DNA of 12,699 nt from IDS-8 sp964607425 (GTDB lineage: Bacteria; Pseudomonadota; Gammaproteobacteria; Steroidobacterales; Woeseiaceae). The DNA lies in the NCBI GenBank assembly GCA_964607425.1, contig CAZSKQ010000100.1, positions 1 through 12,699 on the forward strand, written 5' to 3'. The notes below the pieces were generated by a model. The model had not been told where the DNA came from, searched no databases, and saw only the letters and a list, made by a program, of their open reading frames with translations. Below are positions 1 to 6,370 of the stretch, piece by piece. The first letter of the stretch is position 1; every line of letters starts with the position of its first letter. The translations under genes and the position numbers were made by a program.

Positions 1-2
1 GC

Positions 3-152
3 CCGGTGGCGGATCCCATGCGCGGCGGCCGCGCTTTCGAGCGGCTGGTGCAGGAATGCCTCGAGGGGGTGCGGTTAGTCGCCGTTTCCCCGGTCGGGAA
101 AGCGCGGGCCAAGACGGATCACACGACGCCCGAAGACGACAGCATCGATTGA
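3..152 (+). CDS. Possible 3' end of a truncated CDS, function unknown
   Basis: One frame is open from the window edge to a TGA at 150-152 (about 49 codons). Its start, with residues DPMRGGRAFERLV, resembles the closing segment of TPR-type proteins, where a DP(I/L/M)R...RF..L element is common; this is recalled family knowledge, not a search result. The last 25 or so residues are low in recognisable character. It would overlap the 3' end of the convergent DoxX-like gene by 78 nt, which is long, so the frame could be fortuitous. The 5' part lies outside the window. Confidence 0.35.
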   Translation, partial: PVADPMRGGRAFERLVQECLEGVRLVAVSPVGKARAKTDHTTPEDDSID

Positions 153-467
153 ATAGGCGCCTGGCCCAAGCAGGACGAGGGCAGTGCATACACCGGCGTG
201 TGAGATCATTGTGAGCCCCAGGTGGCCGCGGATCGTGAGCACGTCAACGATTGCAACACCTGCGAGCATGAACGCAATGGTCCTTGTGCCGAACCCGGTC
301 ACCAAAACGAGTGCGATGACAGCGGAAAGAATCGTGGCCGAGCTCGAAATGACACCGAGTGGTAACCGTGCAAGCACAGGAAACGCAATCAATGCGCAGG
401 AAACCCGTATAAGCGCCAGGGCGACGCCGGCTGCACCGTCGGGGTAACGAGACAGAAGTTTGATCAT
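75..467 (-). CDS. Small DoxX-like integral membrane protein
   Basis: The 130-residue protein is mostly hydrophobic, with about four likely membrane segments (roughly residues 12-30, 40-58, 62-78 and 86-102). It ends in a short basic tail after a GPGAYSIDA..FGRR motif, as often seen in small DoxX-like inner-membrane proteins. DoxX-family members are about this size; their function is poorly known and only sometimes linked to redox or sulfur metabolism. I chose the ATG at 465-467, which begins MIKLLSRY. The longer frame from 533 would add 22 polar residues with no ribosome site and would place its start inside a palindromic operator candidate. It is transcribed divergently from the histidine kinase and shares its promoter region, which hints that it is a target of that two-component system. 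No catalytic residues are evident. Confidence 0.7.
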   Translation of the reverse strand: MIKLLSRYPDGAAGVALALIRVSCALIAFPVLARLPLGVISSSATILSAVIALVLVTGFGTRTIAFMLAGVAIVDVLTIRGHLGLTMISHAGVCTALVLLGPGAYSIDAVVFGRRVIRLGPRFPDRGNGD

Positions 468-621
468 CGCGCCACGATACCGACAGCTTGCGCCCGGATT
501 AACCCCCGATCCCGGGATGTCTCGATACCCCATTCGGGGGTACCATTGATCTGATTCCGAAGCAAATATATGCGTTGGCTCGTGGTCTTGGCAGGCGTAT
601 CACGGTACCGCGGGAGTGACT
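468..621. promoter_or_regulatory. Divergent promoter region, DoxX-like gene / histidine kinase
   Basis: This 154-nt gap separates two divergent genes. It contains the palindrome at 526-542 and an AT-richer patch near 562-572 on the kinase side. I see no convincing -35/-10 pair. Confidence 0.5.
526..542. promoter_or_regulatory. NarL-type palindromic operator candidate 1
   Basis: TACCCCATTCGGGGGTA has perfect 6-bp arms (TACCCC / GGGGTA) around 5 bases. NarL/FixJ regulators are known to bind inverted heptamers of the TACYYMT type, so this fits a site for the LuxR-family regulator encoded at 3695-4330. Its centre is 67 nt from the DoxX-like start and 88 nt from the kinase GTG at 622. Binding is inferred. 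Confidence 0.5.
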
Positions 622-3600
622 GTGCGGTCGATAAACGTGCTTCTCGCGGCTGCGATGCTCATCCCGGCCTGCACGGCGCTGGCAAATGACCAGCTGCGCC
701 GCCTCTCGGATTACACGCACCAGAGCTGGACAGGAGATGAGGCACCGGCTCCGGTCCTGGCCATAGCGCAGGGTCGCAACGGCTTTTTGTGGCTTGCCAC
801 CGGCGAAGGGCTTTTTCGCTTCGATGGCATGAGCTTCGAACGGATGGAGCCGGAGGGGAGCGTAGCGCAAGACGACTACCCGACTACGGTGTTCGTGGCA
901 CGCAATGGCGATGTGTGGACGAACTTCAAAGGGTCGCGCCGCTTTGCGGTCTATCGCGCAGGGGCGTTGCGCTTTATTGACGCGCCCAGCGCACACTCCT
1001 GGATAATGACGATCGCCGAAGATGCAGACGGCGCGATCTGGGCCCTGACCGCCAACTTCGACGCCGAGGTGCTTCGCTTCAGGAACGGCCAATGGGAGCG
1101 CTTCGATGCGGCACGCGGCGTGCCGCGCGACAACGGTCTGAGCATGCTGGTAGCCGGTGACGGCGCGGTGTGGATTTCGCAAACAGGCAGCGTCTCACGG
1201 TTGGCCCCGGGAGGGACGCGCTTCGAGTTGTTCCGCAAGACACCGCGCGACAACGGACGGCTTTCGGTTGACCCGGACGGACGTATCTGGATTTCGGAAA
1301 GGCACGGGAGCTACCCGCTCACCGGGCACGGCGGGCGCGGCGCGCCGCCCGCCCTCCGCGCGCCTTATCCGACCGACGACGCGCAGATACGTGGCGCGCC
1401 CCGGTTTGATCATGCGGGAAACCTTTGGATCGCGACTCGTTACAACGGTGTGCAACGTGTCGCGGCGGCCGATCCCCGGGGACTACCCGCGCGCGGTGAT
1501 GCAAAGTCACTCGTGGAAACCTTTCGCAGCAGCGTCGGGCTTTCCTCCGATGGGACGAACCAGATTTTTGAAGACCGCGAAGGGAATATCTGGATCGGCA
1601 CGATGAAGGGCCTCGACAAGTTCCGGCCTGCAACGGTGCGGTTCGAGCCCACCCTCACCTCGCCCGCCGCGTTCGGCGACAAGCTGATGGCGGCAGCCGA
1701 CGGCAGCGTCTATATCGGTGAGGCGAGAACCATCTATCGTGTCAAACCCGGAGGCGAACCCGAGCCCATTTTGCAAGGCATTGTGGAGCCGCAGAGCATT
1801 TGCGAGGCACCGGATGGCGCGCTCTGGATTGTGTTCTCGAGTGACATTGTCGTGTGGAACAAAGGGCATATCCTGAAAAAAATTGAACGGCCCAACACGG
1901 TCGGGATTTCCTACGACTGTGCGTTCGACGAGCATGGCGATTTCTGGTACTCGGCGCATAGCGGCGGTTTGAACCGCTACCGCAATGGAAAATGGGAGGA
2001 GGTACTCAGGCCCGTGGAGGGCGACGAGTCCCGGCCGATCGAGGCCGGACCGTCGGTGCCGACAACGATGGAAAGGGACGCGCGGGGGCACCTGGTCGTC
2101 CAGTTCGGCCGTCAACTGGCATGGACCGGCGGGCCCGAGCTTCGATTCACGCCGCTCGATTTTGGCGCGAGCGAGCCCAAGGTGCTGACCCTTTATGGCG
2201 CTCCGAATGGCGACATGTTCGTGGCCGGGGCCTTCGGGCTCACGCGGTATCGCGACGGTCATAGCCAGACGATCTGGGCTGAGCGCGCGTCGGAGAGCAA
2301 CCGGATCAGCGGCGTCGTGCAGACGCCTGGCGGCGAAACGTGGCTTGCTTACCCGAAGAAACTGGTGCGTATCGGCGCGTCGACGCTGGAACGTGCGTTC
2401 AAGACACACGAATTCCCGCCGCCTGCATTATCGCTCGGCGTCGGCAACGGCTTGACAAGCCCGCCGCATTCTCACAGCCAGCGCACAATGGTGCGCGGCG
2501 GTGACGGGCGGCTGTGGATCGCGACTGAAACCGGCACTTTGTGGATGGATCCCGAACGCATTGAGCGCGATCCCCTGCCACCGGGCGTCACGATCCGATC
2601 CCTCACGGTTGACGACCACGTTTATCGGGACCCGATTTCTCTCGAGCTTCCGGCCGCGCCGTCCAACATCGAGATCGACTATGCGGTGCTGAGCCTTGCC
2701 GACCCGAAGCACGTGAAGGTTCGCTACAGGCTTGAAGGCTTCGACCGGGCGTGGATCGTTCCCGGCACGAGACGGCAAGCGTTCTACACCAATCTTCCGC
2801 CCGGGAATTACCGCTTTCGCGTAATCAGTGCGAACGAAGACGGCGTCTGGAACCGTACTGGCGCCGAGGTTAGGTTCGAGATTCCGCCCACCTTCCTGCA
2901 ATCACGCTGGTTCTTCGCGCTGTGCTTCGCCCTGGCGCTGGCCATACTCTGGCTGTTGTACCGGCTGCGCATGGTGCAAGTGGCCCGTGGAATTCGAAGT
3001 CGTCTCGAAGAACGCCTGGGCGAACGCGAGCGCATTGCCCGCGAGCTGCACGACACGCTGTTGCAAAGCGTACAGGGCCTTATCTTGCGCTTTCAATCCG
3101 TGGCTAACAGGATGCCCCCCGAAGATCCATCCCGAACGCTGCTGGAATCCGCTCTCAAGCGCGCCGATGACATCATAGTCGACGGGCGCAACCGCGTGCA
3201 GGATCTCAGGACCGATGACAGGCCGGCCGACCTGCTGGCCATTCTGCGAGAACTCGTAGCCTCAGCGGAGTTCGATCCGCCAATACCGATCCGTGCCGTC
3301 GTGGAAGGCAAGCCCTGCCCGGTTCATCCCCTCGTTTCGGCCGAGATCAGGCGCATAGCGGGTGAAGCGCTGTTCAACGTCGCGCGCCACGCCCGGGCAA
3401 GCTCGGTTGATGCTGCAATTACCTTCGGCGAACGACACCTGGACGTCCAGATTCGTGACGACGGCATCGGCATCAGTGAGCCGGTGCTGAGGATGGGTCA
3501 CAAGGAAGGGCATTTCGGCTTCATCGGGATGCGCGAACGAGCGGAGCGCATAGGGGGCACGCTTACGATCGACAGTCGCGTCAGCAAGGGCACCGACGTA

Positions 3601-3702
3601 ATACTGAAGGTCCCGGCGAGGCTCGCCTACGTCTACCAGGCGACCGGCTGGCGTTCTCGATTTTCCTGGGGAAACTGGCACCGGAGGAGCACTGATGGCT
3701 GA
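622..3702 (+). CDS. Periplasmic-sensor histidine kinase, beta-propeller plus triple-tyrosine domain (HisKA_3)
   Basis: This is a sensor kinase of 1026 residues. An N-terminal signal segment (residues 1-22) precedes a large periplasmic part with beta-propeller repeats of the two-component-regulator type, such as GNIWIGTMKGLDKF and GRLWIATETGTLW. A Y_Y_Y domain follows (about 655-757, with RYRLEGFDRAW and NYRFRV), then one membrane helix (about 763-780). The cytoplasmic HisKA_3 segment has the phospho-acceptor in RELHDTLLQ (His 810). A HATPase_c domain follows, with DDGIGI at 946-951 and a later GFIGMRERAERIGG loop. It presumably autophosphorylates and passes phosphate to Asp61 of the regulator whose ATG overlaps its end by 8 nt. 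I prefer GTG 622, which has GGGAG five bases upstream; GTG 616 in the same frame is possible. The ligand is unknown; related sensors are often thought to sense carbohydrates or envelope signals. Confidence 0.93.
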   Translation: MRSINVLLAAAMLIPACTALANDQLRRLSDYTHQSWTGDEAPAPVLAIAQGRNGFLWLATGEGLFRFDGMSFERMEPEGSVAQDDYPTTVFVARNGDVWTNFKGSRRFAVYRAGALRFIDAPSAHSWIMTIAEDADGAIWALTANFDAEVLRFRNGQWERFDAARGVPRDNGLSMLVAGDGAVWISQTGSVSRLAPGGTRFELFRKTPRDNGRLSVDPDGRIWISERHGSYPLTGHGGRGAPPALRAPYPTDDAQIRGAPRFDHAGNLWIATRYNGVQRVAAADPRGLPARGDAKSLVETFRSSVGLSSDGTNQIFEDREGNIWIGTMKGLDKFRPATVRFEPTLTSPAAFGDKLMAAADGSVYIGEARTIYRVKPGGEPEPILQGIVEPQSICEAPDGALWIVFSSDIVVWNKGHILKKIERPNTVGISYDCAFDEHGDFWYSAHSGGLNRYRNGKWEEVLRPVEGDESRPIEAGPSVPTTMERDARGHLVVQFGRQLAWTGGPELRFTPLDFGASEPKVLTLYGAPNGDMFVAGAFGLTRYRDGHSQTIWAERASESNRISGVVQTPGGETWLAYPKKLVRIGASTLERAFKTHEFPPPALSLGVGNGLTSPPHSHSQRTMVRGGDGRLWIATETGTLWMDPERIERDPLPPGVTIRSLTVDDHVYRDPISLELPAAPSNIEIDYAVLSLADPKHVKVRYRLEGFDRAWIVPGTRRQAFYTNLPPGNYRFRVISANEDGVWNRTGAEVRFEIPPTFLQSRWFFALCFALALAILWLLYRLRMVQVARGIRSRLEERLGERERIARELHDTLLQSVQGLILRFQSVANRMPPEDPSRTLLESALKRADDIIVDGRNRVQDLRTDDRPADLLAILRELVASAEFDPPIPIRAVVEGKPCPVHPLVSAEIRRIAGEALFNVARHARASSVDAAITFGERHLDVQIRDDGIGISEPVLRMGHKEGHFGFIGMRERAERIGGTLTIDSRVSKGTDVILKVPARLAYVYQATGWRSRFSWGNWHRRSTDG

Positions 3703-4330
3703 CGCCGTGCAAGGGACGATCCGCATTCTTGTCGTTGACGATCATCCGGTGCTCCGTGAAGGCGTCGCGGCAATACTCGAAACCCAGCCCGACATGGTTC
3801 TTGTCGGCGAGGCGTGCGATGGCAGAGAGGCGGTGTCGCGCTTCCGCGAATTGCAACCGGACGTCACGCTCATGGACTTGCAGATGCCCGGGATGGGCGG
3901 CGTCGAAGCCATCAAAGCCATTCGCGCCGAATATCCCGACGCCCGTATCCTCGTGCTCACGACCTATGACGGCGATGTGCAGGCAGTCCGCGCGCTCAAG
4001 GCGGGCGCGATCGGGTATCTCCTGAAGAGCAGCCTGCGCACCGAGATGCTCAGTGCCATCTACGATGTGCATCGTGGCCGTAGTCATATCCACCGCGTCG
4101 TTGCCGACGAGATCGCTTCGCACGTTACCAGTGAATCGCTTAGCGAACGCGAAGTGACGATCCTGCGGCTCATTGCAACAGGAATGACCAACAAGCAGGT
4201 CGCGAGGGAAATAGGCTTGGCGGAAGAAACCGTTAAAGCACACCTCAAGACCATATTCGCCAAGCTGGACGTGGCAGACAGAACGCATGCTGTCACGGTA
4301 GCGGCCAAGCGCGGCATCATCAAACTCTGA
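3695..4330 (+). CDS. NarL/FixJ (LuxR)-family response regulator
   Basis: A 211-residue two-domain regulator. The receiver domain (about 10-125) has the acidic pair D15-D16, the phosphorylation site D61 in LMDLQMPGMGG, T89/T90 and K111 in YLLKSS, so all key residues are present. The LuxR-type helix-turn-helix covers about 147-205 (LSEREVTILRLIATGMTNKQVA ending in HLKTIFAKLDV). The ATG at 3695 lies inside the end of the kinase gene (8-nt overlap) and has a strong GGAGGAG site just upstream, so the two are translationally coupled and form a cognate pair. Likely targets are the palindromes at 526-542 and 5328-5343, which match NarL-type site architecture; this is inferred from sequence only. Confidence 0.96.
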   Translation: MADAVQGTIRILVVDDHPVLREGVAAILETQPDMVLVGEACDGREAVSRFRELQPDVTLMDLQMPGMGGVEAIKAIRAEYPDARILVLTTYDGDVQAVRALKAGAIGYLLKSSLRTEMLSAIYDVHRGRSHIHRVVADEIASHVTSESLSEREVTILRLIATGMTNKQVAREIGLAEETVKAHLKTIFAKLDVADRTHAVTVAAKRGIIKL

Positions 4331-4380
4331 GGTCCGCGCACACTTCGTTCAGCATTGTGAACGACGTTTGCTTGCGGACC
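4331..4380. terminator. Two-stem hairpin between convergent genes, probable bidirectional terminator
   Basis: An outer stem GGTCCGC (4331-4337) pairs with GCGGACC (4374-4380), and an inner stem TCGTTCA (4345-4351) pairs with TGAACGA (4358-4364) around a 6-nt loop. It begins right after the response-regulator stop and ends on the last base of the winged-helix gene's stop codon. There is no T-tract, so classic intrinsic termination is not certain. Confidence 0.5.
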
Positions 4381-5246
4381 TACTGTCGGGCCGGCAAGTC
4401 CAGGCAGGAAACCATGCGTTGATCGCTGCGCCGATTTGTTATGGCGCGCGGCGAGCTGCCCTGTAAGACCACTGGGGTCACGCGCAGTCGTGCGCTTGCC
4501 CGACTGGCGATCACCTCTGCTTCGCCACTCGACACCAGCTTGTCCAAAGCATACGCGCGCACCGGCCGCAGCAGCCGGTAGCGGATGACACCGTCTTCTG
4601 TAGCGGTGATCGACAGGAGCGCCATGGCGACCAGGTGCTCGATGGCGCGCACGAGCCGTGACTCGTCCATGCCTCTCTCGCTCGCGACTGCCAGCGCCGC
4701 ATTCATCGTGAAGGGGCCGACGAAGATCGACAGCCTCCGAAGCACGGCCTGCTCGCCCGCGGAAAGCAACCTGTAATTCGAATCGAGCAAGGCGTCGAGC
4801 GTTTGCGTGAACAGCCTGATTGCCGGAAAGGCGTTTGTTTCGCGTCCAAGCTCCGCGTGCGCGCCAGCAAGCGCCGGACGCTCCCGACTTCCCGGCACGC
4901 TGATCGGCGCGACGAAGCTGTAGCCCTGCCCGGGCACGTTAGCGATGTATCGAACATCCTTCCCACTGTCACCAAGGCCCTTGCGCAGATTGGCGATTTG
5001 AACCCTGAGGTTGCCGGTATCCACCACGAGTCCACGCCAGCCACGCGAGATCAGTTGCCGGTGACTCACGACTGCGCCGGCATGCTCGACCAGCGCAATC
5101 AGGATATCGAGAGCCCGGCTGCCCAGGCAGACCGCTGCTCCGTCTCGCTCGAGCACTCGTGCCACGGGATAAAGACGGAACGGCCCGAAAGACACGAAAT
5201 CGATTGCACTGTTTGCGAAGAACGCCGCGCCCATCGAAGAATCCAT
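4380..5246 (-). CDS. Winged-helix (OmpR/CadC-type) regulator, internally deleted relative of wHTH-ATPase-TPR proteins
   Basis: A 288-residue protein. Residues about 18-113 form a Trans_reg_C winged helix (FGPFRLYP, LGSRALDILIALVEHAG, NLRVQIANLRKGLGD, YIANVPGQGYSFVAP). Residues about 141-255 match the region after the nucleotide-binding domain in large wHTH-ATPase-TPR regulators: AIRLF, then TLDA...YRLLS..EQAVLRRLSIFVGPFT, then RYRLLRPVRAYALDKL..SGEAE. The whole NTPase core is missing, with no Walker A (GxGGxGKT), and the C-terminal TPR part is replaced by a tail of about 33 unrelated residues. Such proteins are usually three times as long or more. I prefer the ATG at 5246, which has GGGAG six bases upstream, over the ATG at 5267. 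It probably binds DNA, but ATP-dependent control must be lost. It could be a decaying gene or a functional mini-regulator. Confidence 0.82.
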   Translation of the reverse strand: MDSSMGAAFFANSAIDFVSFGPFRLYPVARVLERDGAAVCLGSRALDILIALVEHAGAVVSHRQLISRGWRGLVVDTGNLRVQIANLRKGLGDSGKDVRYIANVPGQGYSFVAPISVPGSRERPALAGAHAELGRETNAFPAIRLFTQTLDALLDSNYRLLSAGEQAVLRRLSIFVGPFTMNAALAVASERGMDESRLVRAIEHLVAMALLSITATEDGVIRYRLLRPVRAYALDKLVSSGEAEVIASRASARLRVTPVVLQGSSPRAITNRRSDQRMVSCLDLPARQ

Positions 5247-5520
5247 CGCCTGCTCCCGATATGCCACTCACTGCAAGTCTGCCGGAGCCGGGCATGGCGC
5301 GCATCACCCGAGATGGTGCATTTTTACCTACCCTTTCGGGTAGCAATGCCGGGAACCGCCGGACGCCTGGCAGCGCAGGCAATGCGTCCGGGCCGATAAT
5401 AGGCGAGCTCGAAACTGCTGCTGTGCTGCTGGCCAGCTTCGGCGTCACAAACGGCGGGGACAACGCCCGTTAACCTTGGCGGGGCCGTGGAAGAATTCAG
5501 GGTGAAAAGAGCACGCTTCA
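5247..5520. promoter_or_regulatory. Intergenic region upstream of the winged-helix gene
   Basis: 274 nt with no convincing coding frame. It holds the palindrome at 5328-5343 and, at its right end, the left arm of a loose inverted repeat (5481-5488 with 5526-5533, 37-nt loop) that overlaps the cupin stop and may be a weak terminator. No clear sigma-70 promoter was found. Confidence 0.4.
5328..5343. promoter_or_regulatory. NarL-type palindromic operator candidate 2
   Basis: CTACCCTTTCGGGTAG is a perfect inverted repeat with 6-bp arms and a 4-base centre. It shares the TACCC/GGGTA core with the site at 526-542. Its centre is about 90 nt upstream of the winged-helix ATG, matching the 88 nt seen between the first site and the kinase start. 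This suggests control of the winged-helix gene by the NarL/LuxR regulator. Confidence 0.5.
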
Positions 5521-5991
5521 TCACAACGGCCCCGATGCCCTGCCTCCCGTCATCCTGGTTGCGACAGGGGGAGCGACGTCCGGAAACTCCGCAGGTAAAA
5601 CCGGAGCAACACCGATGTCCTTGATCAGTACAACCAGGAATTTTGCGGGCATTGTGCTGCTCGCATTCCGTCCAACCGTGTGCAGATCGTCCGGGCCTTC
5701 GTAGTATGTCTGTCCCGGGGTCAGCGTCACGCGCTTGCCTCCCTCTACCTGCATGACGATCGAGCCCTCCAGTACGTAAACGAAGGCATGCCCACGGTGT
5801 CGATGCACGGGGTCGCCACCGCCAGGCGGGTACTCGACGGTGATCATCAATGCCTCCTTGCCGGGTAGGTCCTGCAGCTGCTTTGAAAACAGGGAGGCGA
5901 GGATGGACGGCTGGAGTTCACCAGGTTCCTGTGCCGTCACCGCCGCCGCGGCGAAGACCAGCAGGAGCGCGAAATGCCTGAAAGCTACCAT
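5521..5991 (-). CDS. Exported single-domain cupin protein
   Basis: A 156-residue protein with a clear signal peptide (residues 1-20, hydrophobic ALLLVFAAAAVTA, probable cleavage before QEPGE), so it is periplasmic or exported. The cupin fold shows motif 1, PVHRHRGHAFVYVLEG (His63, His65), and motif 2, PDDLHTVGRN (His104, Asn109). The Glu expected three or four residues after the second His is not there; Ala69 occupies the usual place, with His68 beside it, so metal ligation may differ. The ATG at 5991 has GGAGG seven bases upstream; the frame extends further upstream but without a better start. A 15-codon ORF (6030-5983) overlaps its first codons, so the two may be translationally coupled. 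The substrate is unknown; many small cupins are enzymes or sensors of small aromatics or sugars. Confidence 0.85.
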   Translation of the reverse strand: MVAFRHFALLLVFAAAAVTAQEPGELQPSILASLFSKQLQDLPGKEALMITVEYPPGGGDPVHRHRGHAFVYVLEGSIVMQVEGGKRVTLTPGQTYYEGPDDLHTVGRNASSTMPAKFLVVLIKDIGVAPVLPAEFPDVAPPVATRMTGGRASGPL

Positions 5992-6030
5992 GACCCTGCC
6001 TCCGTAGTGCCGCCGATAAGTGCGATTTTC
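5983..6030 (-). pseudogene. 15-codon leader ORF or remnant of an NAD(P)-binding oxidoreductase gene
   Basis: The ORF encodes MKIALIGGTTEAGSW and stops at TAG, overlapping the cupin ATG and its ribosome site. It has its own GGGAGA ribosome site five bases upstream. Its residues match the beta-alpha start of NmrA/SDR-like NAD(P)-binding proteins (MKIALIGGTGxxGS), which often precede such cupins. I infer either a deletion that left only the first codons joined to the cupin, or a retained leader peptide that couples translation. Confidence 0.45.
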
Positions 6031-6065
6031 ATGTCTTTCTCCCGGGTGCTTTTGCTGCCAGTCAC

Positions 6066-6083
6066 GGCCGGTTCGAACCGGCC
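6066..6083. promoter_or_regulatory. 18-bp perfect palindrome, operator candidate
   Basis: GGCCGGTTCGAACCGGCC is self-complementary over all 18 bases. It lies 36-53 nt upstream of the leader ATG at 6030, where a repressor would overlap the core promoter on the minus strand. Its cognate regulator is unknown. Confidence 0.5.
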
Positions 6084-6088
6084 CGTCA

Positions 6089-6160
6089 ATGGCGTGAGCA
6101 TCGAAAATCCACAAGGCGGTGTCTTGCCGGGTTTGGTGATCACTTGCACCGGACTGAGAT
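6089..6160 (-). repeat. Shared upstream element, copy A (in front of cupin leader)
   Basis: Aligned with 12512-12584, 28 of 32 bases agree over 6120-6151, including 14 in a row (GATCACTTGCACCG), with 6 of 8 more at 6153-6160. A second block, 6089-6101, agrees at 11 of 13. The spacers are 18 and 19 nt. The 14-nt core starts 108 nt upstream of the ATG here and 106 nt in the other copy. Confidence 0.6.
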
Positions 6161-6195
6161 GCTTGCGGTACCCGGCGCCGATGTTTATGCGGTGT

Positions 6196-6220
6196 TTAAC
6201 GCGCCTTAACGCGGCTGAAC
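6196..6220. repeat. Helically phased TTAAC direct repeats
   Basis: TTAAC at 6196 and 6206 and TGAAC at 6216 recur every 10 bp, the first two inside near-identical 10-mers (TTAACGCGCC, TTAACGCGGC). Equal helical phasing upstream of the HD-AraC genes makes an activator site, perhaps for the downstream AraC-family protein, a reasonable guess. Confidence 0.4.
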
Positions 6221-6247
6221 TTGTAACGAAAAAGGAGGGACGCGAGA

Positions 6248-6307
6248 GTGATCGTGATGAAGAACCGTCCACATAGCTCCATCGGAGAAACGGCACTTCG
6301 CTCCTGA
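6248..6307 (+). CDS. Possible 19-codon small ORF
   Basis: A GTG-started ORF (VIVMKNRPHSSIGETALRS) follows a strong GGAGG with 9-nt spacing. It ends 18 nt before the ATG at 6326. It has no recognisable motif. It could be a leader peptide of the HD gene, or the ribosome-site match could be chance. The strong site otherwise has no gene to serve. Confidence 0.25.
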   Translation: MIVMKNRPHSSIGETALRS

Positions 6308-6370
6308 CCGCAAGGAACACAAACAATGAAAAGCGGAGAGCTGGCAGTTCCGAGGAAAGAGGAGACTGAC

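Larger units (their letters stand above)
6031..6370. promoter_or_regulatory. Divergent regulatory region, cupin leader / HD-domain gene
   Basis: No long gene is supported here. From left to right it holds an 18-bp perfect palindrome (6066-6083), the copy of the element shared with the NhaA upstream region (6089-6160), phased TTAAC repeats (6196-6220), a strong GGAGG at 6234-6238 in front of a possible 19-codon ORF (6248-6307), and the GAGGAG site that serves the HD gene start at 6371. Confidence 0.55.

Noticed and set aside
468..533. Longer start for the DoxX-like protein at 533
   Set aside because: It adds a polar stretch with no ribosome site and overlaps the palindromic operator candidate.
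1507..2409. Long open frame on the minus strand inside the kinase gene
   Set aside because: It is antisense to a clearly assigned gene, has an Arg/Ala/Pro-rich composition typical of GC-driven shadow frames and no recognisable domain.
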